From the NCBI RefSeq assembly GCF_014647875.1, contig NZ_BMQA01000002.1, positions 186,001 to 250,000 on the forward strand: a stretch of 64,000 bases of DNA, written 5' to 3'. A program made the translations under genes and the position numbers. Under the pieces are notes generated by a model. It was not told where the DNA came from. It saw only the letters and a program-made list of their open reading frames with translations, and ran no database searches. Source of the DNA: Streptomyces brasiliensis (GTDB lineage: Bacteria > Actinomycetota > Actinomycetes > Streptomycetales > Streptomycetaceae). Below are positions 7,532-18,790 of this stretch, piece by piece; positions within the stretch are counted from its first letter, which is position 1; each line of letters begins with the position of its first letter.

Positions 7532-9055
7532 CTACCGACCGCTTTCCAGTTTCTGCCCCTTCAGCAGAAACCATGCGACGACTGCTGTTGCCAGCAGGAC
7601 GGCTGCACCCACACCTGATGCGAGTTGCAGTCCGTGTACGAAGGCTCCCCGGGCCGCGTCCAGCAACGCCTCGGAGGTATGCGCAGGCAGGTGCGCTGAC
7701 GCCCCCACCGCGCCACCCAGTGACTCGTGTGCCGCGGCCGGGGTGCCCGCCGGGCCGGTGAAGTCGCGGTAGACGCCCGTCACGATCGAGCCCAGCAACG
7801 CGATACCCAGCGCGGCACCCAGTTCGTACGCCGTCTCCGAGACCGCGGATGCCGCTCCCGCCTGGTCCTTGGGGACGCTGGAGAGGATGACGTCGGCCGT
7901 CACCGTGAAGGACAGGCCCGCTCCCACGCCGACCACCAGCAGGGCCGTACCCAGGATCGGGTAGCCCGTCGACCGGCTCAGCAGCGTGAGCGCGGCGAGG
8001 GCGACGCCCACCGCTGCCAGGCCGCCGGAGACGACCGCTCGGACCGAGAAGCGGCGGGCCGCCCGGCCCGCGACCAGGCCGGCCGCCACCGCGCCCGCGG
8101 CTGCGGGCAGTTCGGCCAGGCCTGCCTCGAACGGGTGCCTGCCCTGGACGAGTTGCAGGTACTGGGAGAGGAAGAACACCAGGCCGGACATGCCGAGCAC
8201 GGTCAGCAGGTCGGCGAGGACCGCGCCGCTGAAACCGCGGCTGCGGAACAGTCGCATGTCCAACAGCGGGTTGGGAAGCGTGAGTTGACGGCGGACGAAA
8301 TCGTACAGGGCCGCCGCGCCGACCGCGCCGGTGGCGGACGTCGTCCAGGTGAAGCCGTGCGTGGCTGCCTCCTTGACCGCGTAGACGACAGCGATCATCC
8401 CGACCAGGGAGAGGACGACGCTCTTCAGGTCCCAGGGGCCGGGGTTCGGGTTGCGGGACTCGGGGAGCGTACGGATGCCGACGAGGACGAGGACCGCCAT
8501 CACGGGCAGGTTGATGAGGAAGACCGAGCCCCACCAGAAGTGTTCGAGCAGGAAGCCGCCCACGATGGGCCCGACGGCCGTACCGGCGGAGGCCGTGGCG
8601 CCCCAGATGCCGACGGCGAGGCTCCGCTCGCGCGGGTCGTGGAAGATGTTGCGGATCAGGGCGAGGGTGGCGGGCATCAGCGTGGCGCCCGCGACACCGA
8701 GCAGCGCCCGCGCCAGGATCATCAACTCCGGTGTCGTGGCATAGGCGTTGAGGATGGATATCGCGCCGAACGCGGTGGCGCCGCCGAGCAGGATCCGCTT
8801 GCGGCCGATGCGGTCGCCGAGGCTGCCCATGGAGACCAGCAGACCGGCGATGACGAAGGAGTAGACGTCACCGATCCACAGGAGCTGGGTGCCCGACGGC
8901 TTGAGGTCTTCGCTGATGTAGGGGGTCGCGAGGCCGAGGACGGTCGCGTCGACGGCCACCAGCAGCACGGCCAGGACGAGGACGCAGAGCGCGAGCCAAC
9001 GGCCCGTGCGCCGCTCCGCCTCCGTCGCCGCGGCCGGCTGCAGGGTGCTGATCAT
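7532..9055 (-). CDS. MFS efflux transporter, DHA2 (14-TM, EmrB/QacA) family
   Basis: 507 residues with about 14 hydrophobic helices. Motif A GDRIGRKRILLGGA follows TM2, and the early helix carries LLVAVDATVLGLATPYI, which is typical of proton-driven drug exporters of the DHA2 group. It exports an unknown toxic compound from the cytoplasm. The ATG at 9055 overlaps the stop of the TetR gene by 4 nt, so regulator and pump are one leaderless transcript controlled by the operator at 9622-9641. Substrate is unknown. Confidence 0.92.
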   Translation of the reverse strand: MISTLQPAAATEAERRTGRWLALCVLVLAVLLVAVDATVLGLATPYISEDLKPSGTQLLWIGDVYSFVIAGLLVSMGSLGDRIGRKRILLGGATAFGAISILNAYATTPELMILARALLGVAGATLMPATLALIRNIFHDPRERSLAVGIWGATASAGTAVGPIVGGFLLEHFWWGSVFLINLPVMAVLVLVGIRTLPESRNPNPGPWDLKSVVLSLVGMIAVVYAVKEAATHGFTWTTSATGAVGAAALYDFVRRQLTLPNPLLDMRLFRSRGFSGAVLADLLTVLGMSGLVFFLSQYLQLVQGRHPFEAGLAELPAAAGAVAAGLVAGRAARRFSVRAVVSGGLAAVGVALAALTLLSRSTGYPILGTALLVVGVGAGLSFTVTADVILSSVPKDQAGAASAVSETAYELGAALGIALLGSIVTGVYRDFTGPAGTPAAAHESLGGAVGASAHLPAHTSEALLDAARGAFVHGLQLASGVGAAVLLATAVVAWFLLKGQKLESGR

Positions 9056-9603
9056 GGTTCCTGTCTCCGTAGTGCGCCGCCGAGCAGCAGCTCGACGATC
9101 ATGTGGGTGAAGTCCTTGGGGGCGACGCGGCCCTCCGACACGGCCCAGGCGCCGGAGGCCAGCAGGCCGTACAGCGCCTCGGTGAGCCAGGCGGGGGTGA
9201 GGTCGATGCGGAACTCGCCGGCTGCCTGGCCGCGTCGGAACAGGGCGGCGATGCGTTCGTCGATCCGGGTCCAGCCCTGGTTCTGTTCCTCGCCCTCGAA
9301 CAGCTGGTTCTCGGTGTAGAGGAAGGCCAGCAGACCGGCGGCCGGTTCGATCTCGCGGACGAGACGGTGCACGGCCTCGCCCGCCGGGCCCTCGTCCAGG
9401 CGGGCCGCGTCCAGGGCGGCCTCGCACTCCTCGATGCCGAGGGACTCCAGCGCCCGCACGAGCGCGTCGCGCCCGGCGAAGTGGCGGTGGAGGGTTGCCC
9501 TGCTGATCCCGGCCGCCTTGGCGACCTCGTCCATGGTGGCGGTGGATTTACGGGTCAGCAGGGCGGCCGCGCTGCGCAGCACGTGGTCAGGGTCGAGAGC
9601 CAT
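9052..9603 (-). CDS. TetR family transcriptional regulator
   Basis: 183 residues with the N-terminal TetR helix-turn-helix (TMDEVAKAAGISRATLHRHFAGRDAL) and a helical ligand-binding C-terminal region ending GGALRRQEP. ATG 9603 is chosen because TATGAT lies exactly six nt upstream, so the message is probably leaderless; a start 18 nt earlier would fall inside that promoter. It is translationally coupled to the MFS pump and very likely represses both through the palindrome overlapping its own promoter. Inducer unknown. Confidence 0.92.
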   Translation of the reverse strand: MALDPDHVLRSAAALLTRKSTATMDEVAKAAGISRATLHRHFAGRDALVRALESLGIEECEAALDAARLDEGPAGEAVHRLVREIEPAAGLLAFLYTENQLFEGEEQNQGWTRIDERIAALFRRGQAAGEFRIDLTPAWLTEALYGLLASGAWAVSEGRVAPKDFTHMIVELLLGGALRRQEP

Positions 9604-9609
9604 GCGACA

Positions 9610-9661
9610 ATCATAAACCAAATGAGACGTCGATGTCTCATCACGGGCATACGAGTCTCAT
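9610..9661 (-). promoter_or_regulatory. tetR-MFS promoter with TetR operator palindrome
   Basis: On the minus strand the -10 is TATGAT (9610-9615), seven nt before the ATG. Immediately upstream, 9622-9641 is a 20-bp site with perfect 7-bp arms ATGAGAC/GTCTCAT that covers the -35 to -10 spacer, and a further half-site GAGTCTCAT is at 9653-9661. The position is that of a repressor operator; binding by the adjacent TetR protein is inferred. Confidence 0.8.
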
Positions 9662-9686
9662 GGCTCCCTGTTCTGGAAGGTGTGGC

Positions 9687-10658
9687 TCAGTGCCAGGGCA
9701 GCTGCCCACGCTGCTGCCAGTACGCGGCCGGCTCCTCCACGAGCGTGGCGAGGCGGGCCAGCTGGTCCTCGTCGAGGTCGACGACGGCGGCGTGCAGGTT
9801 GGACGCGAGCTGGGTGACGGTCGCGGCGCCGGAGAGCACGACTCCGGCCCACGGCTCGCGGAGGATCAACGCGAGGGCCACGGCGTCGGCGCCGAGGGAC
9901 GTCTCCTCCGCCACGGACCTCAGCGCGTCGGGCGCGTGCTCGGCGGCGAGGCGTCCGTTGGCCATGCCCTCCTTGACGATCACCGTGAGCCCGGCGTCGT
10001 GCGCCTCGGCGAGGGCGGGTCCGGCCGAGGTCTCCAGGGCGTTGTACGTCGACTGGACGGTGCGGAAGAGGGGCTCGTCGTCGACCGTGACGGCGAGGGC
10101 GGCCCGAATGGCGTCGGCCTGAGCGGGACCGCTGGTCGAGAAACCGATGGTGAGGCCCCCGGCCGCGGCCTCGGCGAGCCGGGCGTGCAGCTCCTTGTCC
10201 GTGAGGGCCGGGCTGTCCGGGGTCACCGAGTGGATCTGGTAGAGGTCGAGCCGGTCGCCGAGCAGCTGGTCGGTCTCGGCGCGCTGCCGCTCGTACGTCT
10301 GGAGACTGTGGTCCTTGACCTCGTGCTGCGCGGCGTCGGTGGTCCAGCCGGCGGTGTAGGTGTAGCCCCATTTGCTGCCCACGACGACGTCGACGACGTC
10401 GGGGCGGGCGTTCAGCCAGTCGGCGAGGAACTCCTCCGAACGGCCGTAGGAGCGGGCGACGTCGAAGTAGCGGACGCCCTGGGCGTAGGCGGCGTCGAGG
10501 AGTTCGTGGGTGCGGGTGCGAAGAGCGTCGACACTGCGGTCCTCTCCGAGGTCTTCCTCCCGGTCGAGGTTGATGTATCCGGGGCGGCCGACGGCGGCGA
10601 GTCCCAGACCGATGTGACAGGTGGGAGTCGTTGCTGAGGCGAGGCGGGCGAAAGGCAT
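9687..10658 (-). CDS. Aldo/keto reductase
   Basis: NADPH-dependent reductase of the (beta/alpha)8 AKR superfamily. 323 residues: YFDVARSYGRSEEFLADWL carries the catalytic Asp and Tyr, VGSKWGY the Lys, then LYQIHSVTPDSP and a strand with GFSTSGPAQADAI. C-terminal VVLSGAATVTQLASNL is the cofactor loop region. The length is normal. Start ATG 10658 matches the family start MPFARL. A single gene downstream of argH on the same strand, separated from it by a dispersed repeat, so probably its own transcript. Substrate unknown. Confidence 0.9.
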   Translation of the reverse strand: MPFARLASATTPTCHIGLGLAAVGRPGYINLDREEDLGEDRSVDALRTRTHELLDAAYAQGVRYFDVARSYGRSEEFLADWLNARPDVVDVVVGSKWGYTYTAGWTTDAAQHEVKDHSLQTYERQRAETDQLLGDRLDLYQIHSVTPDSPALTDKELHARLAEAAAGGLTIGFSTSGPAQADAIRAALAVTVDDEPLFRTVQSTYNALETSAGPALAEAHDAGLTVIVKEGMANGRLAAEHAPDALRSVAEETSLGADAVALALILREPWAGVVLSGAATVTQLASNLHAAVVDLDEDQLARLATLVEEPAAYWQQRGQLPWH

Positions 10659-10753
10659 CGCGGGCTCCGTTCGGTCGGCTGACTCCGACCAACGTAACCC
10701 GCGATGCCGTTGGATTGTTCGCGGTGGAACTCGGGGCTTGCGGTGCGTCGGCG

Positions 10754-10820
10754 CGTGCCTGTGCGTCGTGGCTGCTCGCGCCCACGCGGCGGAGCCGCAC
10801 ATCGACACAGCCCCGCGCCC

Positions 10821-10821
<1 letters not shown>
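10754..10821 (-). repeat. Dispersed intergenic element, copy 2
   Basis: Same family as the element at 7449. In the minus-strand sense it begins TAGGGGCGCGGGG; the TAG is the stop codon of argH, so the element directly abuts and supplies the end of that gene. The hairpin GCGGC-GGA-GCCGC is present. Confidence 0.8.
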
Positions 10822-13559
<2,738 letters not shown>

Positions 13560-13577
13560 TCACAGTGCATTCGCTGA

Positions 13578-13615
13578 CATGCATGAGTATGCAGCACCCT
13601 GCATGATTCGTCAAT
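13578..13615 (-). promoter_or_regulatory. Tandem ARG boxes (ArgR operator) before argG
   Basis: Two 18-bp sites, 13578-13595 and 13598-13615, separated by 2 bp. The first contains the palindrome TGCATGAGTATGCA (13580-13593); the second, read on the minus strand, is close to the consensus WNTGAATWWWWATTCANW. ArgR hexamers bind such tandem boxes with centres about 20-21 bp apart. A related palindrome precedes argC, the first gene of the operon that encodes ArgR. Confidence 0.8.
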
Positions 13616-13665
13616 TCGCCGGGGATCGTGACGTGTGTCGCCGCCCGCGCCGATAATCGGTGACC

Positions 13666-14253
13666 ATGGGAAAGACGTATGAACGCATCGACGGCAGGCT
13701 CCGCACGTTCATCGAGGAACAGCCACTCTTCTTCACCGGCACCGCGCCGCTGTCCGGCGACGGCACGGTCAACCTCTCCCCCAAGGGCCTCAAGGGCTCC
13801 TTCGCGGTGCTCGACGAGCTCACCGTGGCGTATCTCGACTTCGCCGGGTCGAACGCCGAGACGATCGCCCATCTGCGGGAGAACGGGCGGATCACGCTGA
13901 TGTGGTGCGCCTTCCAGGGCCCGCCGAACATCGTGCGGGTGCACGGGCGCGGGGAGCCGGTCTTCCGTGACGACCCGCGCTTCAAGGAACTGCTCACGCA
14001 TTTCCCGGACATCGACCCCACCCCGCACGGCCTGCGCGCGGTCATCGTCGTCCACGCCGAACTCGTCCGGGACACCTGTGGCTACGCGGTGCCCCGCATG
14101 GCGTACGAGGAGGACCGCGATCTGCACGCACGGCGCTTCGCACGCGAGGACGACGCCTCACTGAGCGAGTACTTCCAGAGGAAGGAGCACGTGGCGACGA
14201 GCCTGGACGGCCTACCCGGGCTGCCGTTGCCGCTGCCGCCCTCTAGCGTCTGA
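13666..14253 (+). CDS. Pyridoxamine 5'-phosphate oxidase-like (FMN-binding split barrel) protein
   Basis: 195 residues with the split-barrel core: [60 protein letters not shown]. Many proteins of this family bind FMN, F420 or heme; the actual reaction is unknown. I chose ATG 13666: a GATAAT -10 box at 13652-13657 places the transcript start at or just before it, so it is probably leaderless. An in-frame GTG at 13660 is the alternative. It diverges from argG. Confidence 0.85.
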   Translation: MGKTYERIDGRLRTFIEEQPLFFTGTAPLSGDGTVNLSPKGLKGSFAVLDELTVAYLDFAGSNAETIAHLRENGRITLMWCAFQGPPNIVRVHGRGEPVFRDDPRFKELLTHFPDIDPTPHGLRAVIVVHAELVRDTCGYAVPRMAYEEDRDLHARRFAREDDASLSEYFQRKEHVATSLDGLPGLPLPLPPSSV

Positions 14254-14256
14254 GCC

Positions 14257-14964
14257 ATGCGCCCAGGTGTCGTCGTCTCCCTCGTCTCCGCGTCCGGCCT
14301 CGTGCTCGGTGCCGCGCCCGGCGGGGGCGCGGACACCGGTCCACTGCCCTCACGCATGGCAACCACGGGTGGGGGCAGTCAGCTGATCACCGCTCAGGCG
14401 CCGCGTGCCGACGCCACGTCGGGCACCGTCACCTGGTGGGACCTGCGGGACGGACAGTGGGTGAAGGCGGGGTCGGCGGCGGCGCGGTTCGGGGTCAAGG
14501 GGCTCGTCGAGGGCGGCAAGCGGAAGCAGCGGACGGACACGACTCCGGCCGGGCTGTACGACCTGCCGTTCGCCTTCGGTGTCGAGGCGGCGCCGGGCGG
14601 GACGGGCGTCCCGTACCGCCGTGTGCACGAGGACTCGTGGTGGTGCCAGGACAACGACTCGCGGTCGTACAACCGGTGGACCGAGCCCCGGCCGGCGGAC
14701 TGCCGGGCGGCCGAGTCCGAGCATCTGATCACGTACCCGACGCAGTACGCGCACGCTCTCGTCATCGGGTTCAACTACGGCACACCGGTGCGGGAACGCG
14801 GCGCGGGAATCTTCCTGCACGTCAACGGGCGTGCGGCGACGGCGGGTTGTGTGTCGGTGCCGAAGGATGCCATGCGGCGTCTGCTGCAGTGGGCCGATGC
14901 GGGGAAGCGGCCGCATATCGCCATCGGGACGGTGAGCGGTGCCACGGCCATCACTCGGTACTGA
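14257..14964 (+). CDS. Secreted L,D-transpeptidase-like (YkuD fold) protein
   Basis: 235 residues with a signal peptide (VVVSLVSASGLVLGAAPGG) and a YkuD-type C-terminal part: LITYPTQYAHALVIGFNYG, then the catalytic block His188 to Cys198 (HVNGRAATAGCVSVP). In classical enzymes the block ends SHGC; here it is TAGC, a divergence seen in the distant family whose role (peptidoglycan 3-3 crosslinking or another acyl transfer) is not settled. It starts 3 nt after the PNPOx-like gene, so the two are likely cotranscribed. Its 3' end meets the histidine kinase gene across a dispersed repeat. Confidence 0.85.
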   Translation: MRPGVVVSLVSASGLVLGAAPGGGADTGPLPSRMATTGGGSQLITAQAPRADATSGTVTWWDLRDGQWVKAGSAAARFGVKGLVEGGKRKQRTDTTPAGLYDLPFAFGVEAAPGGTGVPYRRVHEDSWWCQDNDSRSYNRWTEPRPADCRAAESEHLITYPTQYAHALVIGFNYGTPVRERGAGIFLHVNGRAATAGCVSVPKDAMRRLLQWADAGKRPHIAIGTVSGATAITRY

Positions 14965-15000
14965 GGGTCGGTTCGCCGTGGGGGTCATCGTCGGTGGGCG

Positions 15001-15069
15001 TGTGCAGGTCGTCCGTGGTTGATCGCGCCCACGCGGCGCAGCCGCACATCGGCACAGCCCCGCGCCCCT
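15001..15069 (-). repeat. Dispersed intergenic element, copy 3
   Basis: Same family as at 7449. Read on the minus strand it starts with TAGGGGCGCGGGG, and this TAG (15068-15070) is the stop codon of the histidine kinase gene. It lies between convergent genes. Confidence 0.8.
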
Positions 15070-16543
15070 AAGGCGTTGCGGCCAGGGGAAGTTTCACCGT
15101 GAACGTTGTGGCCCCCGGCCGGCTCTCCAGCCCCACGCTGCCCCCGTGGGCTTCCGTCACCGCCGCCACGATCGACAGGCCCAGGCCCGCTCCGCCGCCG
15201 GAGGCGTGAGCGTGGCGGCGATGGTCCGCTCTCGTGAAGCGTTCGAAGACCTCGGACCGAACCTCCTCGGGGACGCCGGGGCCGTCGTCGTGGACCCGCA
15301 CGCTCGCCGTCGTGCCGTCGGTCTCCAGGGTCACCGTCACCTTCGTGCCGACGGGCGTGTGCAAACGTGCGTTGGCCGACAGGTTGGCCAACACCTGTTG
15401 GAGGCGATGGGCGTCGCCGGTCACGGTGACCGGGTCCTCCGGCAGTTCGAGGGTCCAGCGGTGGCCGGGACCCGTGACGCGGGCGTCCGTGACCGCGTCC
15501 AGGACCAGCCGGGTGAGGTCGACGGGGCGGCGCTCCAGGGGACGGCCGGCGTCCAGGCGGGCCAGGAGCAGCATCTCGTCGACCATCTCGCCCATCCGCG
15601 AGGACTCGGCCGCGATGCGCTCCAGGGCGCGCGTCACCTCCGGCGGCACCGGGCCCGGGTGGAGGAGCGCCAGTTCGGCATGTCCGCGCACCGAGGCGAC
15701 CGGGGTGCGCAGCTCGTGGCTGGCGTCGGCGGCGAACCGGCGCAGCCGCTCCTCGCTCGCGTGCCGCTTGGTCAGCGCGTCCTCGACATGGCCGAGCATG
15801 CGGTTGAAGGCACCCGCGACCCGGCCCACCTCGCTGCGCGGGTCGGACTCGGGGGCGCGCGGCGGCAGGGTGACCTCACCGCTGGCCAGCGGCAGCTCGC
15901 TGACCCGGGTGGCGGTCGCGGCGACCCGGCTCAGGGGCCGCAGCGACCAGCGCACCCAGACGGCGCCGGTGACCCCGGTGACGGCGAGGGCCGCCCCGAA
16001 GACGACGGCGGCCACCAGCTCCAGCCGGTGCACCGTGGCCTGCACGGGTTCCAGCGGGAGCCCGACGATCAGTACGTCCCCGTCCCGGCCCGGCGTCGCG
16101 ATCACGCGGTAGTCGTCCAGGGCGGACAGCTCGACGGTGTGGGCGCGGCCGTCCGCCGGAACCGCCGCGAGCCGCCGCTCGTCCGTGGCCGTGACGTCGA
16201 CGCCCAGATCGGCGCCGGGGTCGCCGGAGCGGACGAGCGCCTTGTTGGTGACCCTGGCGCCGACCAGGCGGGCGCCGAAGGTGCCGGCGGCCTGGCGGCG
16301 GGTGTCGCCGTGCTCGTCGCCGTCGTGGTCGTTCGGCACCTGGCCGCCATGCTCCAGGCTCGCGGGCAGCCGGGTGCCGACCTGGCTCAGCTGCTCGTCG
16401 AGCCGCTGTGTGAGGAACCCGTTCACCCCGACCACCGCGGCGATCCCGACGGCCGCGCAGCTCACCGCCAGCAGCACCACGAGCCCGACGGTGAGCCGGG
16501 CCCGCAGGGTGTGGAGGCGGGGCAGGTGCGGTACGAGGGTCAT
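15068..16543 (-). CDS. Sensor histidine kinase of the flavin-module two-component system
   Basis: 491 residues. Two membrane helices (about 17-40 and 165-190) flank an extracytoplasmic sensor of about 130 residues, then a HAMP domain, the phospho-acceptor H276 in SHELRTPVASVRGHAE, and an ATPase domain with QQVLANLSANARLHTP (N), DDGPGVPEEV (G1) and GGAGLGLSIV (G2). The ATG overlaps the stop of the response regulator by 4 nt, so they are one operon. It diverges from the reductase/FMN-binding genes. The sensed signal is unknown; redox or metal is plausible given the targets. The stop codon comes from a dispersed repeat. Confidence 0.93.
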   Translation of the reverse strand: MTLVPHLPRLHTLRARLTVGLVVLLAVSCAAVGIAAVVGVNGFLTQRLDEQLSQVGTRLPASLEHGGQVPNDHDGDEHGDTRRQAAGTFGARLVGARVTNKALVRSGDPGADLGVDVTATDERRLAAVPADGRAHTVELSALDDYRVIATPGRDGDVLIVGLPLEPVQATVHRLELVAAVVFGAALAVTGVTGAVWVRWSLRPLSRVAATATRVSELPLASGEVTLPPRAPESDPRSEVGRVAGAFNRMLGHVEDALTKRHASEERLRRFAADASHELRTPVASVRGHAELALLHPGPVPPEVTRALERIAAESSRMGEMVDEMLLLARLDAGRPLERRPVDLTRLVLDAVTDARVTGPGHRWTLELPEDPVTVTGDAHRLQQVLANLSANARLHTPVGTKVTVTLETDGTTASVRVHDDGPGVPEEVRSEVFERFTRADHRRHAHASGGGAGLGLSIVAAVTEAHGGSVGLESRPGATTFTVKLPLAATP

Positions 16544-17280
16544 CGCGTCCCCGGCTTGAGCACGTACCCGGCCCCGCGCACCGTGTGGATCATGGGCTCG
16601 CGGCCCGCGTCCACCTTCTTGCGCAGGTAGGAGATGTACAGCTCGACGACATGGGCCTGGCCGCCGAAGTCGTACGACCACACCCGGTCGAGGATCTGGG
16701 CCTTGCTGAGCACGCGGCGGGGGTTGCGCATCAGGAAGCGGAGCAGTTCGAACTCGGTCGGGGACAGCTCGACCAGCTCGCCGGCCCGGGTCACCTCGCG
16801 GGCGTCCTCGTCCATGACCAGGTCGCCGACGACCAGCCTCGGCCCCTCCTCCTGCTGCCGGGCCATGCCGGCGCGGCGCAGCAGTCCGCGCAGCCGCGCG
16901 ACCACCTCCTCCAGGCTGAACGGCTTGGTGACGTAGTCGTCGCCGCCCGCGGTGATGCCCGCGATCCGGTCCTCGACCGCGTCCCGGGCGGTGAGGAAGA
17001 GCACACAGACGTCGGGCTGCGTCGTGTGCAGGTCGCGCAGTACGGCGAACCCGTCGGTGTCCGGGAGCATCACGTCGAGGACGACGGCGTCGGGCAGCAG
17101 CTCGCGGGCGGTGGCGAGGGCCGTGGCGCCGTCGCCCGCCGCGCGGACCTCCCAGCCCTCGTAGCGCAGGGCGCCGGTGAGTACCTCGGCGAGGTCGGGG
17201 TCGTCGTCGACCACGAGGACACGCAGGGGCGTGCCGTCGGGGCGGGTCAGGGCGGGGCGGCCGGAGCGGGTGGTGTTCAT
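16540..17280 (-). CDS. OmpR/PhoB family response regulator
   Basis: 246 residues: receiver domain with the acidic pocket DDD (25-27), phospho-acceptor Asp69 in VLDVMLPDTDG and the Lys of TKPFSLEEV, then a winged-helix DNA-binding domain (SPTEFELLRFLMRNPRRVLSK and VVELYISYLRKK, ending in VRGAGYVLKPG). ATG 17280 has GGGAGA six nt upstream; another ATG five codons earlier has none. It likely binds the 11-bp-phased repeats at 17330-17384 that lie between its own gene and the first reductase gene. Confidence 0.95.
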   Translation of the reverse strand: MNTTRSGRPALTRPDGTPLRVLVVDDDPDLAEVLTGALRYEGWEVRAAGDGATALATARELLPDAVVLDVMLPDTDGFAVLRDLHTTQPDVCVLFLTARDAVEDRIAGITAGGDDYVTKPFSLEEVVARLRGLLRRAGMARQQEEGPRLVVGDLVMDEDAREVTRAGELVELSPTEFELLRFLMRNPRRVLSKAQILDRVWSYDFGGQAHVVELYISYLRKKVDAGREPMIHTVRGAGYVLKPGTR

Positions 17281-17329
17281 CTCGTCTCCCAGCATCGCCC
17301 GTCGCGGGTGCCTCGGGCCTGCGGTGACC

Positions 17330-17384
17330 CTCTGAGTTTCCTCTGAGTCCGGCCGACGACCCCCCGCTCAGAGGGGTCTCAGAG
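17330..17384. promoter_or_regulatory. Two pairs of 11-bp-phased repeats: probable response-regulator binding sites
   Basis: CTCTGAG starts at 17330 and again at 17341, and its inverse CTCAGAG starts at 17367 and again at 17378. Each pair has a centre-to-centre step of exactly 11 bp, one helical turn, as expected for an OmpR-family dimer. The pairs point outward, one towards the regulator gene and one towards the reductase operon. Binding by the adjacent regulator, with autoregulation and control of the reductases, is inferred. Confidence 0.8.
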
Positions 17385-17430
17385 GTTATGGCCGCACAGT
17401 GGCAGGCCTGGCGGGAGAAGGGACGCATCC

Positions 17431-18783
17431 ATGACCACCGTGTACGAGCAGCGGACGGCACCGCCCGTACCGCTCGCTCCGCGCCGCTCTCCCGCGGGCC
17501 CGCTGCTGGCGCTGCTGTGGGCCGGGGCGGCGGCCGTGGTCGGGCTGTGGTGGACGGACACCGGCACGGTGGTCGGGGCGGCCGGCTGGCTGACCGGGGC
17601 CGGGCGGATCGCCGGGCTGCTGTCCGGGTACGCCTGCGCGGTTCTGGTGGGTCTGATGGCGCGGGTGCCCGTGCTCGAGTCCCGGATCGGTTCGGACCGG
17701 GTGGCGCGCTGGCACGCGATGGCCGGCCGGTACACCGTCTGCCTGCTGCTCGCGCACATCGGGCTGATCCTCGCCGGGTACGCAGCGCAGGACCATGCCT
17801 CCCTGGTCCACGAGACGCTCACGGTGCTCCTCGACTATCCGGAGATGCTGAAGGCCTCCGCCGGCACGGTGATCCTGTTCGCGATCGGTGTCACCTCGGT
17901 GCGCGCCGTGCGCCGCCGTACCAGCCACGAGTTCTGGTACTACGTCCATCTCCTCACCTACGCCGCCGTGTTCCTCGTCTTCGGCCACCAGCTGGCGCTG
18001 GGCAACGACTTCAGCGGGAAGCCCGTGGCCACTGCCGCCTGGTACGCCCTGTACCTGGGCGTCGCGGCCCTGGTGGTGTGGTTCCGGCTGCTCGCGCCGC
18101 TGCGGCTCAACCTGCGGCACCGGCTGCGGGTGGAGTCGGTGCACCGGGAGGCGCCGGGCGTGTACTCGGTGGTCGTCCGCGGCCGGCGGCTCGCCGAACT
18201 GGGCGCGCGACCGGGGCAGTTCTTCCGCTGGCGGTTCCTCGGCGAGGGCATGGGCTGGGCGTCGACGCCGTACTCCCTGTCGGCACCGCCGCGCGCGGAC
18301 CGGCTGCGCATCACGGTCAAGGCGCTCGGCGACCACAGCGCGGCCGTGGCCCTGCTGCGGCCGGGCACCCGGGTGTGGGCGGAGGGCCCGTACGGCTCGC
18401 TGACCGCCGACCGGGCCACCTCGCACCATGCACTGCTGATCGCGGCCGGCGTCGGCATCACCCCACTGCGGGCCCTGTTCGAGACGCTGCCCGGCGAGGT
18501 GACCCTGCTGTACCGGGCACGCACGGCCGAGGATCTCGCCCTGGGCGGCGAGTTGGAGGCGGTAGCGCGCTGGCGCGGGGCGCAGGTGCTGTACGCGCTC
18601 AACGGGCCGCAGGGGCAGCGCCCGGACCTCAGCGCCGCCGCTCTGCGCGCGACGTTCCCGGGGCTCGCCGGGCACGACGTCTACCTGTGCGGCCCGCACG
18701 GCTTCGCCCAGGAGCTGTATACGCAGCTGCGCGCCGCCGGAGTGCCCGACCGCCGTATCCACCACGAGTCGTTCGAGCTGTGA
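17431..18783 (+). CDS. Ferric reductase-like transmembrane flavo-heme oxidoreductase, copy 1
   Basis: 450 residues. The N-terminal half has six membrane helices with paired His (ARWHAMAGRYTVCLLLAH and EFWYYVHLLTYAAVFLVFGH) that would hold heme as in the ferric reductase/NOX family. The C-terminal half is a cytoplasmic FAD/NAD(P)H module: PGQFFRWRFL, TPYSLSAPP, AAGVGITPLRALFE and VYLCGPHGF. It should carry electrons from NAD(P)H across the membrane. It is followed 7 nt later by an FMN-binding protein that could receive the electrons. First gene of the operon behind the regulator repeats. Confidence 0.9.
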   Translation: MTTVYEQRTAPPVPLAPRRSPAGPLLALLWAGAAAVVGLWWTDTGTVVGAAGWLTGAGRIAGLLSGYACAVLVGLMARVPVLESRIGSDRVARWHAMAGRYTVCLLLAHIGLILAGYAAQDHASLVHETLTVLLDYPEMLKASAGTVILFAIGVTSVRAVRRRTSHEFWYYVHLLTYAAVFLVFGHQLALGNDFSGKPVATAAWYALYLGVAALVVWFRLLAPLRLNLRHRLRVESVHREAPGVYSVVVRGRRLAELGARPGQFFRWRFLGEGMGWASTPYSLSAPPRADRLRITVKALGDHSAAVALLRPGTRVWAEGPYGSLTADRATSHHALLIAAGVGITPLRALFETLPGEVTLLYRARTAEDLALGGELEAVARWRGAQVLYALNGPQGQRPDLSAAALRATFPGLAGHDVYLCGPHGFAQELYTQLRAAGVPDRRIHHESFEL

Positions 18784-18790
18784 GGCCGCC

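Noticed and set aside
7453..7772. Small ORFs over the dispersed repeat near 7.5 kb
   Set aside because: They read through the repeat and the antisense of the MFS gene; similar frames appear at each repeat copy, so they follow from the repeat sequence.
9103..10637. Long open frames opposite the TetR and aldo/keto reductase genes
   Set aside because: They are Gly/Arg-rich antisense shadows caused by high third-position G+C and have no recognisable domain.
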